The notes: generated by a model from the sequence alone, not told the origin. A DNA stretch of 64,000 nt from Chitinophaga sp. GbtcB8 (GCF_019091455.1 NZ_JAGXJN010000010.1:62001-126000), one strand, 5' to 3'. Shown: positions 28,901 through 36,433, numbered from the stretch's first letter. Made by a program: numbers and translations.

Positions 28901-29101
28901 CCGGTGAGCGGAAGGGTAGAAGTAGCCATCTTCGGAGCGATGGGTAACCGGGAAACGGTATTGTTCTCCGGTCAGGCGCAGGGCGGACTTACATATAAAC
29001 TCTTCCTGGATGCACATAGCATTCCCCCGGGTATGCACTATTGCGTGATCCGTGCAAACGGAAAAATATATTCGGCCAAGCTGATACTGGCCAAGTGGTA
29101 A
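17000..29101 (+). CDS. Giant T9SS-secreted repeat protein (4033 aa, type A sorting domain)
   Basis: The product has a signal peptide (about 1-29, FVLLLLLFTSNNLFA) and four beta-sandwich modules of about 160 residues (near 30, 349, 668 and 985; typical LANGTTVDN...EYVKIYYKINGG...VKV). Ig-like units (YSWTGPNNFTS) separate them. Then come 33 tandem Ig-like repeats (residues 1219-3673), two or three diverged repeats, and a T9SS type A sorting domain (about 3947-4033: YNIFPNPFVERACITF...PGMHYCVIRANGKIYSAKL). Each repeat has two cysteines (LTC and NGC), probably a disulphide. I infer an exported, surface-anchored adhesin or scaffold, as with SprB-type proteins. The start is GTG at 17000; an ATG at 17036 is the alternative. 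Terminator at 29131. Confidence 0.92.
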   Translation: MKILPTKGRGHFMSFVLLLLLFTSNNLFATPECPIVTARFPLANGTTVDNSATGWYLDASRVASTGYFAVKSNRLHAQELGGEGIWYSKVFSTAGYAGWQVAVKVSSEGDMNSSEYVKIYYKINGGSEVLLDQRTGNFGTIDFTSPALNGNSVQLVVKIYNYNNGGSQTSKYYIEEYRVFKDKGPCSATGITVTATAGNGGVLTCANPSLTLSASSTASGVSYSWTGPNGFTSNSQNPVVNTPGTYTVTGTSSSGSGTASVTITENKTPPDLSATGGSLACGSSGVTLNANSSVANVTYSWTGPNNFTSTVKNPTVSTAGNYTVTVRNPANGCTASQTVSVTSGAAASNTWVEDFALSNGATSDNGTTSWTTSTPSGSTFAVNNNEFKISGQGTTGESVWTSGVINITGKTSINLAASVRSAVTGGAVMNDTGEYADYIRFYYKLNGGAEVLFAERKSAINNHSTTYTNLSAAVSGTGTSLQLVIRARATGTDEFYYTDNVKVTAVDPAVTLATAVSGPVTCTGNATITVTPSGTISSWAWTGPNGFTSTTQNPTVTAGGQYNVTGTMPGGCTVSASVNVTENKTPPDVTATGGALGCLSSVTISASSSVSGVSYSWTGPNNFTSNSPSTSVNTAGTYTVTVRNPANGCTNTQSVQVTSGAAAPAAFWWEDFTLANGTTVDNGVTSWTLTNSGAGTISVQNNEFKVSYNAAAEAVWTSGVVDISGKSSVVISANLRSETASTNDAFESDDYMRVYYKLNGGAEVLVYDDAAGIGNTTNGTASTTVSSAALTGNTLQVIIKARNSDATERYYFDDVKLTGANTSSTITATASVTDSLTCTRTSVNLSGSSNITNATYRWTGPNNFTSTTQNPSVTAPGNYILTVTDPAAGCTAMDTVTVIRNTTVPNVTAAASGSLSCGASSVTLLGNSSTAGVTYSWTGPNNFASTAQNPQVSVAGDYILIVTNPATGCTAKDTATVSLSASTAAFWLEDFTLANGTTSDNGTTSWTTTTPSGSTFAVNNNEFKISGQGTTGESVWTSGVINITGKTSLGLSANVRSAITGGAVMNDTGEFADYIRFYYKLNGGAEVLFAEKRSAINNHSTTYSNISLTGLSTGTSLQLVIRARATGTDEFYYVDNVKVTGVDAVAGVSGPLSCKATSVTLSGSSSTAGVTYSWTGPNNFTSIDQNPVVTVAGTYTLTVTAPGGCTATSTVTVSQNIVKPNLTVTQPAVLTCTTTSVSLAAATTTTGTTITWTGFAAGQNPVAVTAPGKYYVTVKDTANGCTSMDSVTVTRDAVLPNLTIAQPPVLTCGTTSVNLTASSTTNGVTFTWTGFAAGQNPVAITAPGTYTVTAKTTNGCTSTASVTVTQSVVKPNLTLTQPAVLTCTTTSVNLTAATTTSGAIITWTGFAAGQNPVSVTAPGKYYATATGTNGCIQKDSVTVTQDAVIPNLTVTPPAVLTCTTASVNLTAASTTTGVTFTWTGFAAGQNPVSVTTPGTYTVTARTANGCSNTTNVTVTQNIAKPNLTVTQPAVLTCATTSVNLTAATTTTGATITWTGFAAGQNPVSVTAPGTYTATATTANGCSTTASVTVTQDNAKPNLTVSQPAVLTCTTTSVNLTAASTTNGVTITWTGFAAGQNPVSVTAPGKYYAVATGSNGCTQKDSVTVMQDNAKPNLTITQPAVLTCTTTSVNLTAASTTNGATITWTGFVAGQNPVSVTAPGTYTATATTANGCSTTASVTVTQDNAKPNLTVSQPAVLTCTTTSVNLAAASTTNGVTITWTGFAAGQNPVSVTAPGTYTATATTANGCSTTASVTVTQDNAKPNLTVSQPAVLTCTTTSVNLAAASTTNGVTITWTGFAAGQNPVSVTAPGTYAVTATATNGCATMANVTVTQNIAKPNLAITQPAVLNCTTTSVNLTAATNGTSITWTGFAAGQNPVSVTAPGKYYAVATDSNGCTQKDSVTVMQDNAKPNLTITQPAVLTCTTTSVNLTAASTTNGATITWTGFAAGQNSVSVTAPGTYTATATTANGCSTTASVTVTQDNAKPNLTVSQPAVLTCTTTSVNLTAATTTTGATITWTGFVAGQNPVSVTAPGTYTATATTANGCTTTASVTVTQDNAKPNLTVSQPAVLTCTTTSVNLAAASTTNGVTITWTGFAAGQNPVSVTAPGTYTATATTANGCSTTASVTVTQDNAKPNLTVSQPAVLTCTTTSVNLTAATTTTGATITWTGFVAGQNPVSVTAPGTYTATATTANGCTTMASVTVTQDITKPNLTVTQPAVLTCTTTSVNLVAATTTTGATINWTGFAADQNPVSVTTPGKYYAIATGNNGCTQKDSVTVTQNITKPALTLAQPAILTCTTTSVNLTATTNGSGITWTGFAAGQNPVSVTAPGKYYAVATGSNGCTQKDSVTVTQDITKPTLAITQPAVLTCTNTSVNLTATTNGTTITWTGFATGQNPVSVTAPGKYYAIATASNGCTQKDSVTVTQNITKPTLAITQPAVLTCTTTSVNLAATTNGTSITWTGFAAGQNPVSVTTPGKYYAVATASNGCIQKDSVTVIQDNAKPNLTVTQPPVLTCSTTSVNLTAASTTNGATITWTGFAAGQNPVSVTAPGTYTATATTANGCSITASVTVTQDNAKPNLTVSQPAVLTCTTTSVNLTAASTTNGATITWAGFAAGQNPVSVTAPGTYTATATTANGCSTIASVTVTQDIAKPNLTVTQPPVLTCSTTSVNLTAASTTNGATITWTGFAAGQNPVSVTAPGTYTATATTANGCSTTASVTVTQDNAKPNLTVSQPAVLTCTTTSVNLTAASTTNGANIAWTGFAAGQNPVSVTAPGTYTATATTANGCSTTVSVTVTQDNSKPNLTVTQPPVLTCSTTSVNLTAASTTNGATITWTGFAAGQNPVSVTAPGTYTATATTANGCSTTASVTVTQDIAKPNLTVSQPAVLTCTTTSVNLTAASTTNGATITWTGFAAGQNPVGVTAPGTYTATATTANGCSTTASVTVTQDIAKPNLTVSQPAVLTCTTTSVNLTAASTTNGATITWTGFAAGQNPVGVTAPGTYTATATTANGCSTTASVTVTQDIAKPNLTITQPAVLTCSTTSVNLTAASTTNGATITWTGFAAGQNPVSVTAPGTYTATATTANGCSTTASVTVTQDITKPNLSITQPAVLTCATTSVNLAATTNGTTIIWTGFAAGQNPVSITAPGKYYAVATGSNGCTQKDSITVTQDITKPNLSITQPAVLTCTTTSVNLTATTNGTTITWTGFAAGQNPVSVTAPGKYYAVATGSNGCTQKDSVTVTQDITKPNLSITQPAVLTCTTTSVNLAATTNGTTITWTGFAAGQNPVSVTAPGKYYAVATGSNGCTQKDSITVTQDITKPNLSITQPAVLTCATTSVNLAATTNGTTITWTGFAAGQNPVSVTAPGKYYAVATGSNGCTQKDSITVTQDITKPNLSITQPAVLTCTTTSVNLAATTNGTTITWTGFAAGQNPVSVTAPGKYYAIATASNGCTQKDSVTVTQDITKPNLSITQPAVLTCATTSVNLAATTNGTTITWTGFAAGQNPVSVTAPGKYYAVATGTNGCTQKDSVTVTQNITKPTLSITQPAVLNCNTTAVNLTAATNGTSITWTGFTAGQNPVSVITPGKYYVMVSSNVNGCTNKDSVTVIQDLTAPQGVDASNNGPLTCARTSVTLTGVSSSSNVSYRWTNATNTYNATTAIAFTTAAGTYTLTVTNTATGCTSTKSTVVVQNNTAPATPVTGNDGPLTCTKTNVTLTGNSTTAGVTYRWTDGAGFDVPGSTAITTKAGTYTLTVTDPGNSCTATKSTIVTENKAIPECVINPPATAPDAQSFNVLTAKDVTNVSYAWTLTATDPQWSIVSGADASSVVYMSGDANTSGTFKLVVKDKTNGCENTASLKVTTAAGAMLVAAPATANLTERVAKEEQAPLEYNIFPNPFVERACITFKSPVSGRVEVAIFGAMGNRETVLFSGQAQGGLTYKLFLDAHSIPPGMHYCVIRANGKIYSAKLILAKW
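20654..28018 (+). repeat. 33 tandem coding repeats of 219-228 bases
   Basis: Units start at 20654, 20882, 21107 and so on to 27797. Their lengths are 76 aa (unit 1), 75 aa (units 2-9, 11-15, 19-26), 73 aa (10, 16-18, 27-32) and 74 aa (33), which sum exactly to 2455 residues. Two module endings alternate: PGTYTATATTANGCSTTASV and PGKYYAVATGSNGCTQKDSV. Units 8 and 13 are identical in protein, as are 24 and 25. Units 19-24 are three copies of a 450-base dimer. Confidence 0.95.
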
Positions 29102-29476
29102 TACCACAAACAAAGTATCAGGCATAAAAAAATACTTTACGTTCTTTTTCTCCGGAGGAAGAACGTAAAGTATTTATCAGTAATAGCTATTGAAACATGC
29201 TGCCACAGCTGAATGGGAGTGGTATGCCTGATATATGATACTCACATAAACGCACATACGATTTATTTGAAAATACCGGTGAAATATATGGTGTATAATG
29301 ATTGTTTAGATATAAATATCATTAATTTTATGGTATCAGAATACTATCCTATAACCAATGCCTTTAACCTATGAGTAGTTTTACACAACGTAGCATACCC
29401 CATTATGCATCTTTAACTCCCCCTCATTCCGGACACCGGACTAAACCTATCTTCTCAACGCAAACAATTTAATGTA
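29102..29476. other. Intergenic region between the two large secreted proteins (375 bases)
   Basis: It contains the terminator at 29131-29174 and then about 300 AT-rich bases without a gene, presumably the promoter of the 29477 operon. Confidence 0.5.
29131..29174. terminator. Strong hairpin terminator of the giant gene
   Basis: AATACTTTACGTTCTT (29131-29146) pairs perfectly with its complement at 29159-29174, and the loop contains CTCCGGAG. A-rich sequence precedes it and T-rich sequence closes it, so it may work in both directions. Confidence 0.85.
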
Positions 29477-32400
29477 ATGCGTATTACTCCCTATTGGTGC
29501 AAGCTTGCATATATGCAGCAGCGCATTTTAACCATGTATACCGGTAGCAGGAAATATGTCCTGTTAATAGCCATCTGCATCTTATGCGGCAGCTGGACAC
29601 CGGTAAACCGTCAAACAGCATCCCTGCATAAAACCACACCCGCGTATGCACTGGAAGTGGCCATCACTGCTATAGCCGGTGCAAGAGAACCTGGTACCAC
29701 CGGTAATTTTTCCGTTGGGTTAACACTGGGAACCATGCACCCGGAAGATATTACCATCTCCTATACAGTAAGCGGCACAGCCACGGCAGGTAGTGATTAC
29801 ACAGCGTTATCCGGTACAATAGTATTACCGGCCAATACAAATGCGGTGCAAATACCGGTAGATGTAATGGACGATAAGCTCATTGAACCCACTGAATCGG
29901 TAGTGGTAACCCTTACGGGCGCTACCACCGGATCGCCTGCTGTTCCGGTGCCGGTTAATTCAGCCAACAATGCCGCAACAGTATCTATTACGGATGATGA
30001 TAATAATATAAACATCAGCAGCACCGCCATTAATGCAGAAGAAGGCGGCGCAAATGGTAAATTCACTTTTGAGCTGCCCGCAGGTGTAGTAGCTGCCAAT
30101 GATATTACCATCGATTATACCATCCAGGGCGCAGGCGTCGGTGTTGCAACAGAAGGGGCGGATTATAATGATCTCTCTCCCCACTCCATTATACTGCCGG
30201 CGGGCGCTAATAAAGTAGACCTGGTGGTAACAGCCATAGATGATAACGATATAGAAGGCGATGAAGATCTGTCCATTCAGTTAAACAACGTTACAGATGC
30301 AACTGGTGTGATGTTCACCATAGGCCCCAACATAGGCAGCGGCATAGATATTATTGATAATGATAACCGCTTAAGCATCACCCTTGCAACAAACGGCACG
30401 GAGCCAGGTGGCGCTGGCAACAATGCAGGTTTTAACATCAGCTTGCCCGGTGGGCTTACCTTTACTCAGGACATTCTTGTAAAGTATAATATAGATAACA
30501 TCAGTACGGCAACAGGCGGCCCCGGTGCAACCTACGACTATGATAACACAACCCTTACCGGCGGGATCGTTTTACCCGCAGGATCTAACAGTGTGTTACT
30601 GCCCATAATAGTGAACGACGATAAAGTAATAGAAGCAACAGAAACAATTAGTATTTCATTAACGCCCAATGCAAGCGTTTCAACCGGATCACCGGCAGTG
30701 AACTTTTCCCTGGACCCTGTTAATAAAAGCGCAGTGGCAAATATTGCCGATGATGATAACACATCCATCGCTATTATCAGCACCACAGATGGTAGGGAGC
30801 CAGGTGGCGCAGGTAATAACGGCAGTTTCAGAATTGGCTGGACCAATGGTGTAAAGGCTCCGGTAGGAGGTTTGATCGTTAACTTCGGCATTACCGGCAG
30901 CACCGCAACAAAGGGCGCCGGTAACGACTATACGATGCCCACAAGTACTTTCATCCCGTCGGGCAGCAGTTATGCAGATGTAACAGTAACCGTGCTGGAT
31001 GATAATCTTGTAGAAGGCCCTGAAACCGTGGTTATGACGCTCACCGCTGTTATACCGGGCAGTCCGTCCAGCAGCCCTGCCATCCTGATAGGCACGCCAA
31101 ATCCCGCTACTGTTACTATTGCTGATAATGATGTTATATCCTCCCAGCAATGGAAAAGCGCTGCCTATACCGGCACCGGTGCAGCAGGCGCTGTAACTGC
31201 AGGCGACCAGATCACCTATACCATTCATATACGCAATACCGGCAACGTTAATTTACCGAACGTAAAAATAACGGATAAAATACCCACCTATACAGAGTTT
31301 GTGAGTGCCGATGGTGGTATTGTGCCGGATGCTACCGGTACATTAACCTGGACCATTCCCAGTGTAGCAACAGGCGGCCCTGATGTCACCCGCAGCTTTG
31401 TAGTAAAAGTGGCAAATGATCTTACCGGCGCTACTGGCATTCTTAACACCGCGGGTGTAGATAATGGCGACGGATCAGGAGAGCATCCCACCACGCCGCC
31501 GGATCCCGGTAACCCTAACAACCCGCATCCCGGCCCTGTTACCCCTGGCGATCCATCTACCAACGTACCGGTTGATCAGAGTAAACGCTCTGTTAACTGG
31601 AAAAGCGCAGCATACACCGGCACCGGCGCTGCAGGCGCCGTAAAACCGGGCGACCAGATAACCTATACTATTCATATCCGCAACACCGGCCATGTAAAGC
31701 TTACCAATGTAGTGATCACGGATAACATGCCCGCCTATACGCAATTTGTAAGCGCAGAAGGCGGTATTGTACCCGATGCAAGCGGCAAGCTCACCTGGAA
31801 CGTAACAGAGGTGCCTGTTGGCTCAACAGACCTAACCCGCAGTTTTGTGGTAAGAGTGGTGAATGATCTTACCGGTGCAACCGGCATTCTTAATACAGCA
31901 GGAGTTGATAATGGTGATGGATCAGGAGAGCATCCCACTACGCCGCCGGATCCAAATAATCCTAACAACCCGCAGACCCATCCTAACCCGGGTGATCCGT
32001 CTACCAATGTACCGGTAGATACCGCCAAACGCTCTGTTAACTGGAAAAGTGCCAGCTATACGGGCACCGGCGTTGCAGGATCAGTAAGGTCCGGTGATGA
32101 GATCACTTACACCATCCATGTACGTAACACCGGTTATGTAAAGCTCACTGATGTAGCGATCACGGATAACATACCTACCTATACGCAGTTTGTAAGCGCA
32201 GAAGGTGGTATTACGCCCGATGGAGCCGGCAAGCTTACCTGGACCATTACAGAGATCCCGGTAGGCAGCGCAGATGTAACACGGAGCTTTACCGTAAAAG
32301 TAGCGAACGACCTTACCAACGCAACTTATATTGTAAATACAGCCTGGGTAGATAATGGAGATGGCGGCGGTAATCATCCCACAGGCCCGCAGAATGGTAA

Positions 32401-33607
32401 CGATCCTAATCAGCCCAAACCTAACCCGGATCCCAATGATCCGGCTACCGAGGTGCCGGTGGATAATGGCAAGAATTCCGCCAACTGGAAAAGTGCCAGT
32501 TATACCGGCTCCGGTGCTGCAGGTGCGGTAACCACCGGCGACGAGATCACCTATACCATTCATGTGCGTAATATCGGCAGTGTTACATTAACCAATGTGC
32601 AGATCACGGATAACGTACCTGCCTATACGGAATTTGTAAGCGCAGAAGGCGGCATAGGTCCCGATGTTACAGGCAAGCTTACCTGGACGGTTGCCACTAT
32701 TGCAGTAGGCGCACCGGATGTTACCCGCAGCTTTACCGTAAAGGTGGTAAAAGACCTTACGGGCGCTACCAGCATTATTAATACCGCTGCAGTAGATAAC
32801 GGTAATGGTAAGGGAGGGCAGCCCAGCACGCCGTCAGATCCCAATGATCCTAATAACCCGCATCCGCACCCCAATCCCGGCGATCCTGCCACCAACATAC
32901 CGGTGGGCAAGGTATCCACATTTGATACCTGGAAAACAGTGACCACTGCCAGCGGTAATCCCAAGGCAAAAGCCGGGGAAATATTAACCTACACCATCCA
33001 GGTGCGGAACACAGGGAATGTAACCATACCGGCTATTAATATTACCGATACAGTACCGGCGCATACCACTTTTGAAAGCGCAACAGATGGCGGTATTTAT
33101 GACAGGGCAACGAATGCAGTAAAATGGACCCTGAGCAACCTGGCATTAGGTACTGTTGCCGATGTAACCTTTAAAGTAAAAGTAAGCACCGGGCTGGATA
33201 GCAGCGTGCCTGTGATCACCAATACAGCCTTTGTTTCAGATGGTACTGTTACAGTGCCAACATCCGGCTGCGATCCTGCATCCGTAGGCTGTAACGGGCA
33301 CCCGGGTACGGAGATTGAAACCATACCGGACGACAGCGATGGCGGGCTGTTTATTGTAAATGCCATGAGCCCTAATGGCGATGGCAAGAATGAATACTTT
33401 ATCATCAAAGGACTGGAAAAATATGGCAAGGCTGCGCTCTATGTGTTCAACCGCTGGGGTAGCATGGTGTACCAGTCAAAAGAATATCATAACGACTGGA
33501 ATGGTACCGGCTTAAGTGAAGGCACCTATTTCTATAAGCTGGAATTAAAAGAAACAGCAGGAGGCGTAAAATTATACAAAGGATGGGTGGTGATAAAAAG
33601 GAATTAA
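29477..33607 (+). CDS. T9SS type B secreted protein with Calx-beta and DUF11 repeats
   Basis: A 1376-residue exported protein. The hydrophobic segment YVLLIAICILCGSW at about 27-40 is the signal peptide, so the true start may be the ATG at 29513 or 29534. Four Calx-beta domains start near residues 59, 177, 297 and 429 (acidic calcium-binding loops such as DDNLVEGPE). Five DUF11 repeats of about 148 residues start near 557, 707, 854, 1002 and 1150 (NWKSAAYTGTG...TYTIHIRNTG), joined by Pro/Asn/Asp-rich linkers. The end (about 1289-1376) is a CHU_C domain, the type B T9SS signal: MSPNGDGKNEYFIIKGLE...VFNRWGSMVYQS...YKGWVVIK. The adjacent PorP/SprF gene is the expected partner. Confidence 0.93.
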   Translation: MRITPYWCKLAYMQQRILTMYTGSRKYVLLIAICILCGSWTPVNRQTASLHKTTPAYALEVAITAIAGAREPGTTGNFSVGLTLGTMHPEDITISYTVSGTATAGSDYTALSGTIVLPANTNAVQIPVDVMDDKLIEPTESVVVTLTGATTGSPAVPVPVNSANNAATVSITDDDNNINISSTAINAEEGGANGKFTFELPAGVVAANDITIDYTIQGAGVGVATEGADYNDLSPHSIILPAGANKVDLVVTAIDDNDIEGDEDLSIQLNNVTDATGVMFTIGPNIGSGIDIIDNDNRLSITLATNGTEPGGAGNNAGFNISLPGGLTFTQDILVKYNIDNISTATGGPGATYDYDNTTLTGGIVLPAGSNSVLLPIIVNDDKVIEATETISISLTPNASVSTGSPAVNFSLDPVNKSAVANIADDDNTSIAIISTTDGREPGGAGNNGSFRIGWTNGVKAPVGGLIVNFGITGSTATKGAGNDYTMPTSTFIPSGSSYADVTVTVLDDNLVEGPETVVMTLTAVIPGSPSSSPAILIGTPNPATVTIADNDVISSQQWKSAAYTGTGAAGAVTAGDQITYTIHIRNTGNVNLPNVKITDKIPTYTEFVSADGGIVPDATGTLTWTIPSVATGGPDVTRSFVVKVANDLTGATGILNTAGVDNGDGSGEHPTTPPDPGNPNNPHPGPVTPGDPSTNVPVDQSKRSVNWKSAAYTGTGAAGAVKPGDQITYTIHIRNTGHVKLTNVVITDNMPAYTQFVSAEGGIVPDASGKLTWNVTEVPVGSTDLTRSFVVRVVNDLTGATGILNTAGVDNGDGSGEHPTTPPDPNNPNNPQTHPNPGDPSTNVPVDTAKRSVNWKSASYTGTGVAGSVRSGDEITYTIHVRNTGYVKLTDVAITDNIPTYTQFVSAEGGITPDGAGKLTWTITEIPVGSADVTRSFTVKVANDLTNATYIVNTAWVDNGDGGGNHPTGPQNGNDPNQPKPNPDPNDPATEVPVDNGKNSANWKSASYTGSGAAGAVTTGDEITYTIHVRNIGSVTLTNVQITDNVPAYTEFVSAEGGIGPDVTGKLTWTVATIAVGAPDVTRSFTVKVVKDLTGATSIINTAAVDNGNGKGGQPSTPSDPNDPNNPHPHPNPGDPATNIPVGKVSTFDTWKTVTTASGNPKAKAGEILTYTIQVRNTGNVTIPAINITDTVPAHTTFESATDGGIYDRATNAVKWTLSNLALGTVADVTFKVKVSTGLDSSVPVITNTAFVSDGTVTVPTSGCDPASVGCNGHPGTEIETIPDDSDGGLFIVNAMSPNGDGKNEYFIIKGLEKYGKAALYVFNRWGSMVYQSKEYHNDWNGTGLSEGTYFYKLELKETAGGVKLYKGWVVIKRN

Positions 33608-33624
33608 TTCGTAAACGTACAGTT

Positions 33625-34623
33625 ATGTGCAGCAGAAAAAGATGGTATATAGTAATACTGCTACTGGCAGCCTTGAATAGCAGGGCGCAGCAGAATGTGC
33701 AGTTCAGCCAGTATGCCTTTAACGGGTTAAGTGTAAACCCTGCCTATGCAGGTTATAAGGATGCCTTATACCTTAACACCATTTACCGGCAGCAATGGAC
33801 CGGTTTGCCCGGTGCGCCGCATACCGGAGGAGTATCGGTAGATGGGCCTGTGCACCCGCTGAAAGCCGGTGCAGGAATAGGTTTGGGATTACAGGTAATG
33901 GCAGATGTGATGGGACCGCAGCAGGCATTTTCTTTTTACGGCTCCTATGCATACCGCATTCCTTTGGATAATGAAAATACGCGCCGTCTTTGCCTGGGCA
34001 TAGCCCTGGGTGTTACGCAGTACCGGCTGGACGGGAAAGCGCTGCAGTACCTGGATACGGATGACCCGGTGTTCCCGGCAGGAGGCGTAAATGCTTACTC
34101 TCCGGATGCGCGGTTCGGTATCTATTATCATACACCATCCTTTTTCCTCAGCCTGTCTGTGCTGGACCTTTTTTCCCGTTATACCAGCACATCATATCAC
34201 TGGAAAGGATATAACTACCAGAACATCCGCAAAACGCAGCACCTTTACCTGGCAACAGGTTGTATGCTGCCGCTGTCAGAACATGTGCAGCTGAAGCCGT
34301 CCATCATGCTCAAGGATGATTTTAAAGGGCCTACCAACATAGACCTGAATGCCATGCTGCTTATTGAAAATGTTTTCTGGATAGGCGGCTCTTTTCGTGC
34401 AGGCGTGCCCATATGGAACAAACAGCTGCCTTCCGGGCTGGAATCTGTGAATGCCGCCAGCGCTATGGTAGAATATTATGTATCGGAAAAGCTGCGCATG
34501 GGATACGCCTATGATATGAATATTAACAAACTGGCCGGCGCCCAGGGGGGATCGCACGAAATATCTATAGGCCTGTTATTCCCGTCAAAGCATTACAGCA
34601 CATCCAATCCACGGTACTTTTAA
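33625..34623 (+). CDS. PorP/SprF family T9SS membrane protein
   Basis: A 332-residue outer-membrane beta-barrel protein. The signal peptide MCSRKRWYIVILLLAALNSR ends at AQ, followed by the family hallmark NVQFSQYAFNGLSVNPAYAG and LNTIYRQQWTGLPGAP. It ends ISIGLLFPSKHY. PorP/SprF proteins work with type B (CHU_C) substrates in type IX secretion or surface attachment, and are usually encoded directly downstream of them, as here. I chose the ATG at 33625, 17 bases after the upstream stop; an ATG at 33583 overlaps the previous gene and lacks a signal peptide. Confidence 0.93.
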   Translation: MCSRKRWYIVILLLAALNSRAQQNVQFSQYAFNGLSVNPAYAGYKDALYLNTIYRQQWTGLPGAPHTGGVSVDGPVHPLKAGAGIGLGLQVMADVMGPQQAFSFYGSYAYRIPLDNENTRRLCLGIALGVTQYRLDGKALQYLDTDDPVFPAGGVNAYSPDARFGIYYHTPSFFLSLSVLDLFSRYTSTSYHWKGYNYQNIRKTQHLYLATGCMLPLSEHVQLKPSIMLKDDFKGPTNIDLNAMLLIENVFWIGGSFRAGVPIWNKQLPSGLESVNAASAMVEYYVSEKLRMGYAYDMNINKLAGAQGGSHEISIGLLFPSKHYSTSNPRYF

Positions 34624-34639
34624 AAGAAGGGGCTCTGAT

Positions 34640-36433
34640 ATGTTACGTTTTTACACCATTCTGTTAATGGTTTTAGTTTGGGGGCCTGTGCGGTTATATG
34701 CGCAGGAGCAAAAAAGCCTGCCACAGCTGGCAGATGACGCTTTTGCACGGCAGGAGTATGCAGTAGCTGCTACGCTCTATAGCAGGCTGGCGGAAAGAAA
34801 GGGTAACAAGGCATCGCTAAAGCTGCTGGGAAAAACAGCGCAGTGTTATATTGAAATGGCACGTTTTACAGAAGCAGGTTACTGGTACCTGCAAATGCTG
34901 GAACGCCCCGATTGCCCGGCAGAGATAGGGCTCCTGTATAGCGAGATCCAAAAGAACATCGAAGAATATGATACGGCAAAAATTTACTTAGGCCGTTATA
35001 ACGGCACTGGTGCAGATAGTATTATGCAATGGAGGAACATGATGCTGGCGGGTTGCGACAGTGCGCTGTTATGGAAAAAAGATACACTGAACCTGGCAGT
35101 TGAAAATATAAAAGAGCTAAGCTCACAAGGGGCCGACTGGGTGAGCGGTATGATGAAAGCCGGGCTGCTGGTAGTATCCAACGGTTACCGTAAAATGGCG
35201 CTCAGCACAGGTGCAGAACGTAACCCGGCTACAGATCCCCGGGTGAATCAACCTTTCTTTAAAGCCTACCTGTTCAAACAATATACAAAAGGCGGCATAG
35301 TGAATAATGTGCTGGAAGAAGTATTGCCGAAGGTGTTGGGAAAGGTCCCTTACCACGTAGGCCCGGTTTGTTTCAATAGCAGGGAAGATACTTTGTATGT
35401 GACCCTGAATGTTTGGGGAAAAGATATGGCTGACCGTACGAAGAAAGGCGCCGTGAATGGAAAACGTTTAATGTCGCTGTTCTGGTCTGTGAAGAAAGAT
35501 TCGGTTTGGTCGCCACTGGAGCCGGTTGCAGCATTAAACCTGGCTGGTTACTTTACCGGCAATGCAACGCTTAGCGGTGATGGCAATATCCTGTACTTTG
35601 TATCAGACCGGCCGGGCGGGCAGGGCAAAACAGATCTCTGGTACAGTGAAAAACAGGCAGATGGTAACTGGGGACCACCCGCCAACTGCGGGCCGGTGAT
35701 CAATACCCGCTTTGAAGAAGGATTTCCCACCATAAATGAAGCAGGCTCGCTTTACTTTTCCAGCAAAGGGCATCCGGGCATGGGCGGTTTTGATATTTTC
35801 CGCACCACGGGCAACCGTGCGGAATGGAGCGCTCCCCGCAACCTGCACCGCCCCTTTAACTCCGGTTCAGATGACCTGGGTTTTGTAATAAAAAGCAACC
35901 AGTACGAAGGGTACTTTTCCTCTAACCGCCGCGGTGGTGGCGGTGGAGATGATATCTATCATTTCATGGATACGCATATCTCAGAAAAACTGGAGAATCC
36001 CAAAGCCGGGAAACCAACGCAGCCTGATACGGCTGCCGTTACGCCTCCTGTACCTACTAAAACAGACAGCACTATTGTGAACAAGCTGGAAAAATTATAT
36101 TTCCTGTATGATTATAACAGCGCTGAGCTGCTAACGGCATCCAAAGATCTGCTGGATAGAGTAGCAGTGGTGCTGCAGCAGCATCCTGAATGGAAACTGA
36201 TGGTGCGCTCCTATGCAGATAGCCGCGGTTCTGACAAGTACAATATTGATCTTTCCGCCCTGCGCAGTTATGCTGTAATAGATTACCTGGTTAAAAAAGG
36301 AGTATCAGCCAAACGCATGTATTATGAGAACCTGGGCGAGCGGGTGCTGGTAAACCCCTGTGGAAATGGGGTGCCCTGTGATGAAAGCCAGCATCGGGAA
36401 AACAGGCGGAGTATGCTGAAGATCTTGTATTAA
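34640..36433 (+). CDS. TPR / PD40 / OmpA-domain protein
   Basis: A 597-residue exported protein. Signal peptide about 1-21, then an N-terminal TPR-like helical region (DDAFARQEYAVAATLYSRLA...YIEMARFTEAGYWYLQML). Next are PD40/WD40-like beta-propeller repeats (LSGDGNILYFVSDRPGGQGK, INEAGSLYFSSKGHPGMGGF, YEGYFSSNRRGGGGGDDIY). The C-terminal OmpA domain (about 485-597, YFLYDYNSAEL...SYADSRGSDKYNIDLSALR...ENRRS) should bind peptidoglycan. It follows the PorP/SprF gene by 16 bases. PorP plus PD40-OmpA beside a large type B protein is a recurrent Bacteroidota layout linked to gliding or adhesin secretion (compare SprE/PorE-like proteins). Confidence 0.92.
   Translation: MLRFYTILLMVLVWGPVRLYAQEQKSLPQLADDAFARQEYAVAATLYSRLAERKGNKASLKLLGKTAQCYIEMARFTEAGYWYLQMLERPDCPAEIGLLYSEIQKNIEEYDTAKIYLGRYNGTGADSIMQWRNMMLAGCDSALLWKKDTLNLAVENIKELSSQGADWVSGMMKAGLLVVSNGYRKMALSTGAERNPATDPRVNQPFFKAYLFKQYTKGGIVNNVLEEVLPKVLGKVPYHVGPVCFNSREDTLYVTLNVWGKDMADRTKKGAVNGKRLMSLFWSVKKDSVWSPLEPVAALNLAGYFTGNATLSGDGNILYFVSDRPGGQGKTDLWYSEKQADGNWGPPANCGPVINTRFEEGFPTINEAGSLYFSSKGHPGMGGFDIFRTTGNRAEWSAPRNLHRPFNSGSDDLGFVIKSNQYEGYFSSNRRGGGGGDDIYHFMDTHISEKLENPKAGKPTQPDTAAVTPPVPTKTDSTIVNKLEKLYFLYDYNSAELLTASKDLLDRVAVVLQQHPEWKLMVRSYADSRGSDKYNIDLSALRSYAVIDYLVKKGVSAKRMYYENLGERVLVNPCGNGVPCDESQHRENRRSMLKILY

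Noticed and set aside
20809..28929. Many long open frames on the opposite strand and in other frames across the repeat region
   Set aside because: They recur with the repeat period and are by-products of its biased Thr/Val/Ala-rich codons; none has an independent start signal or family feature.
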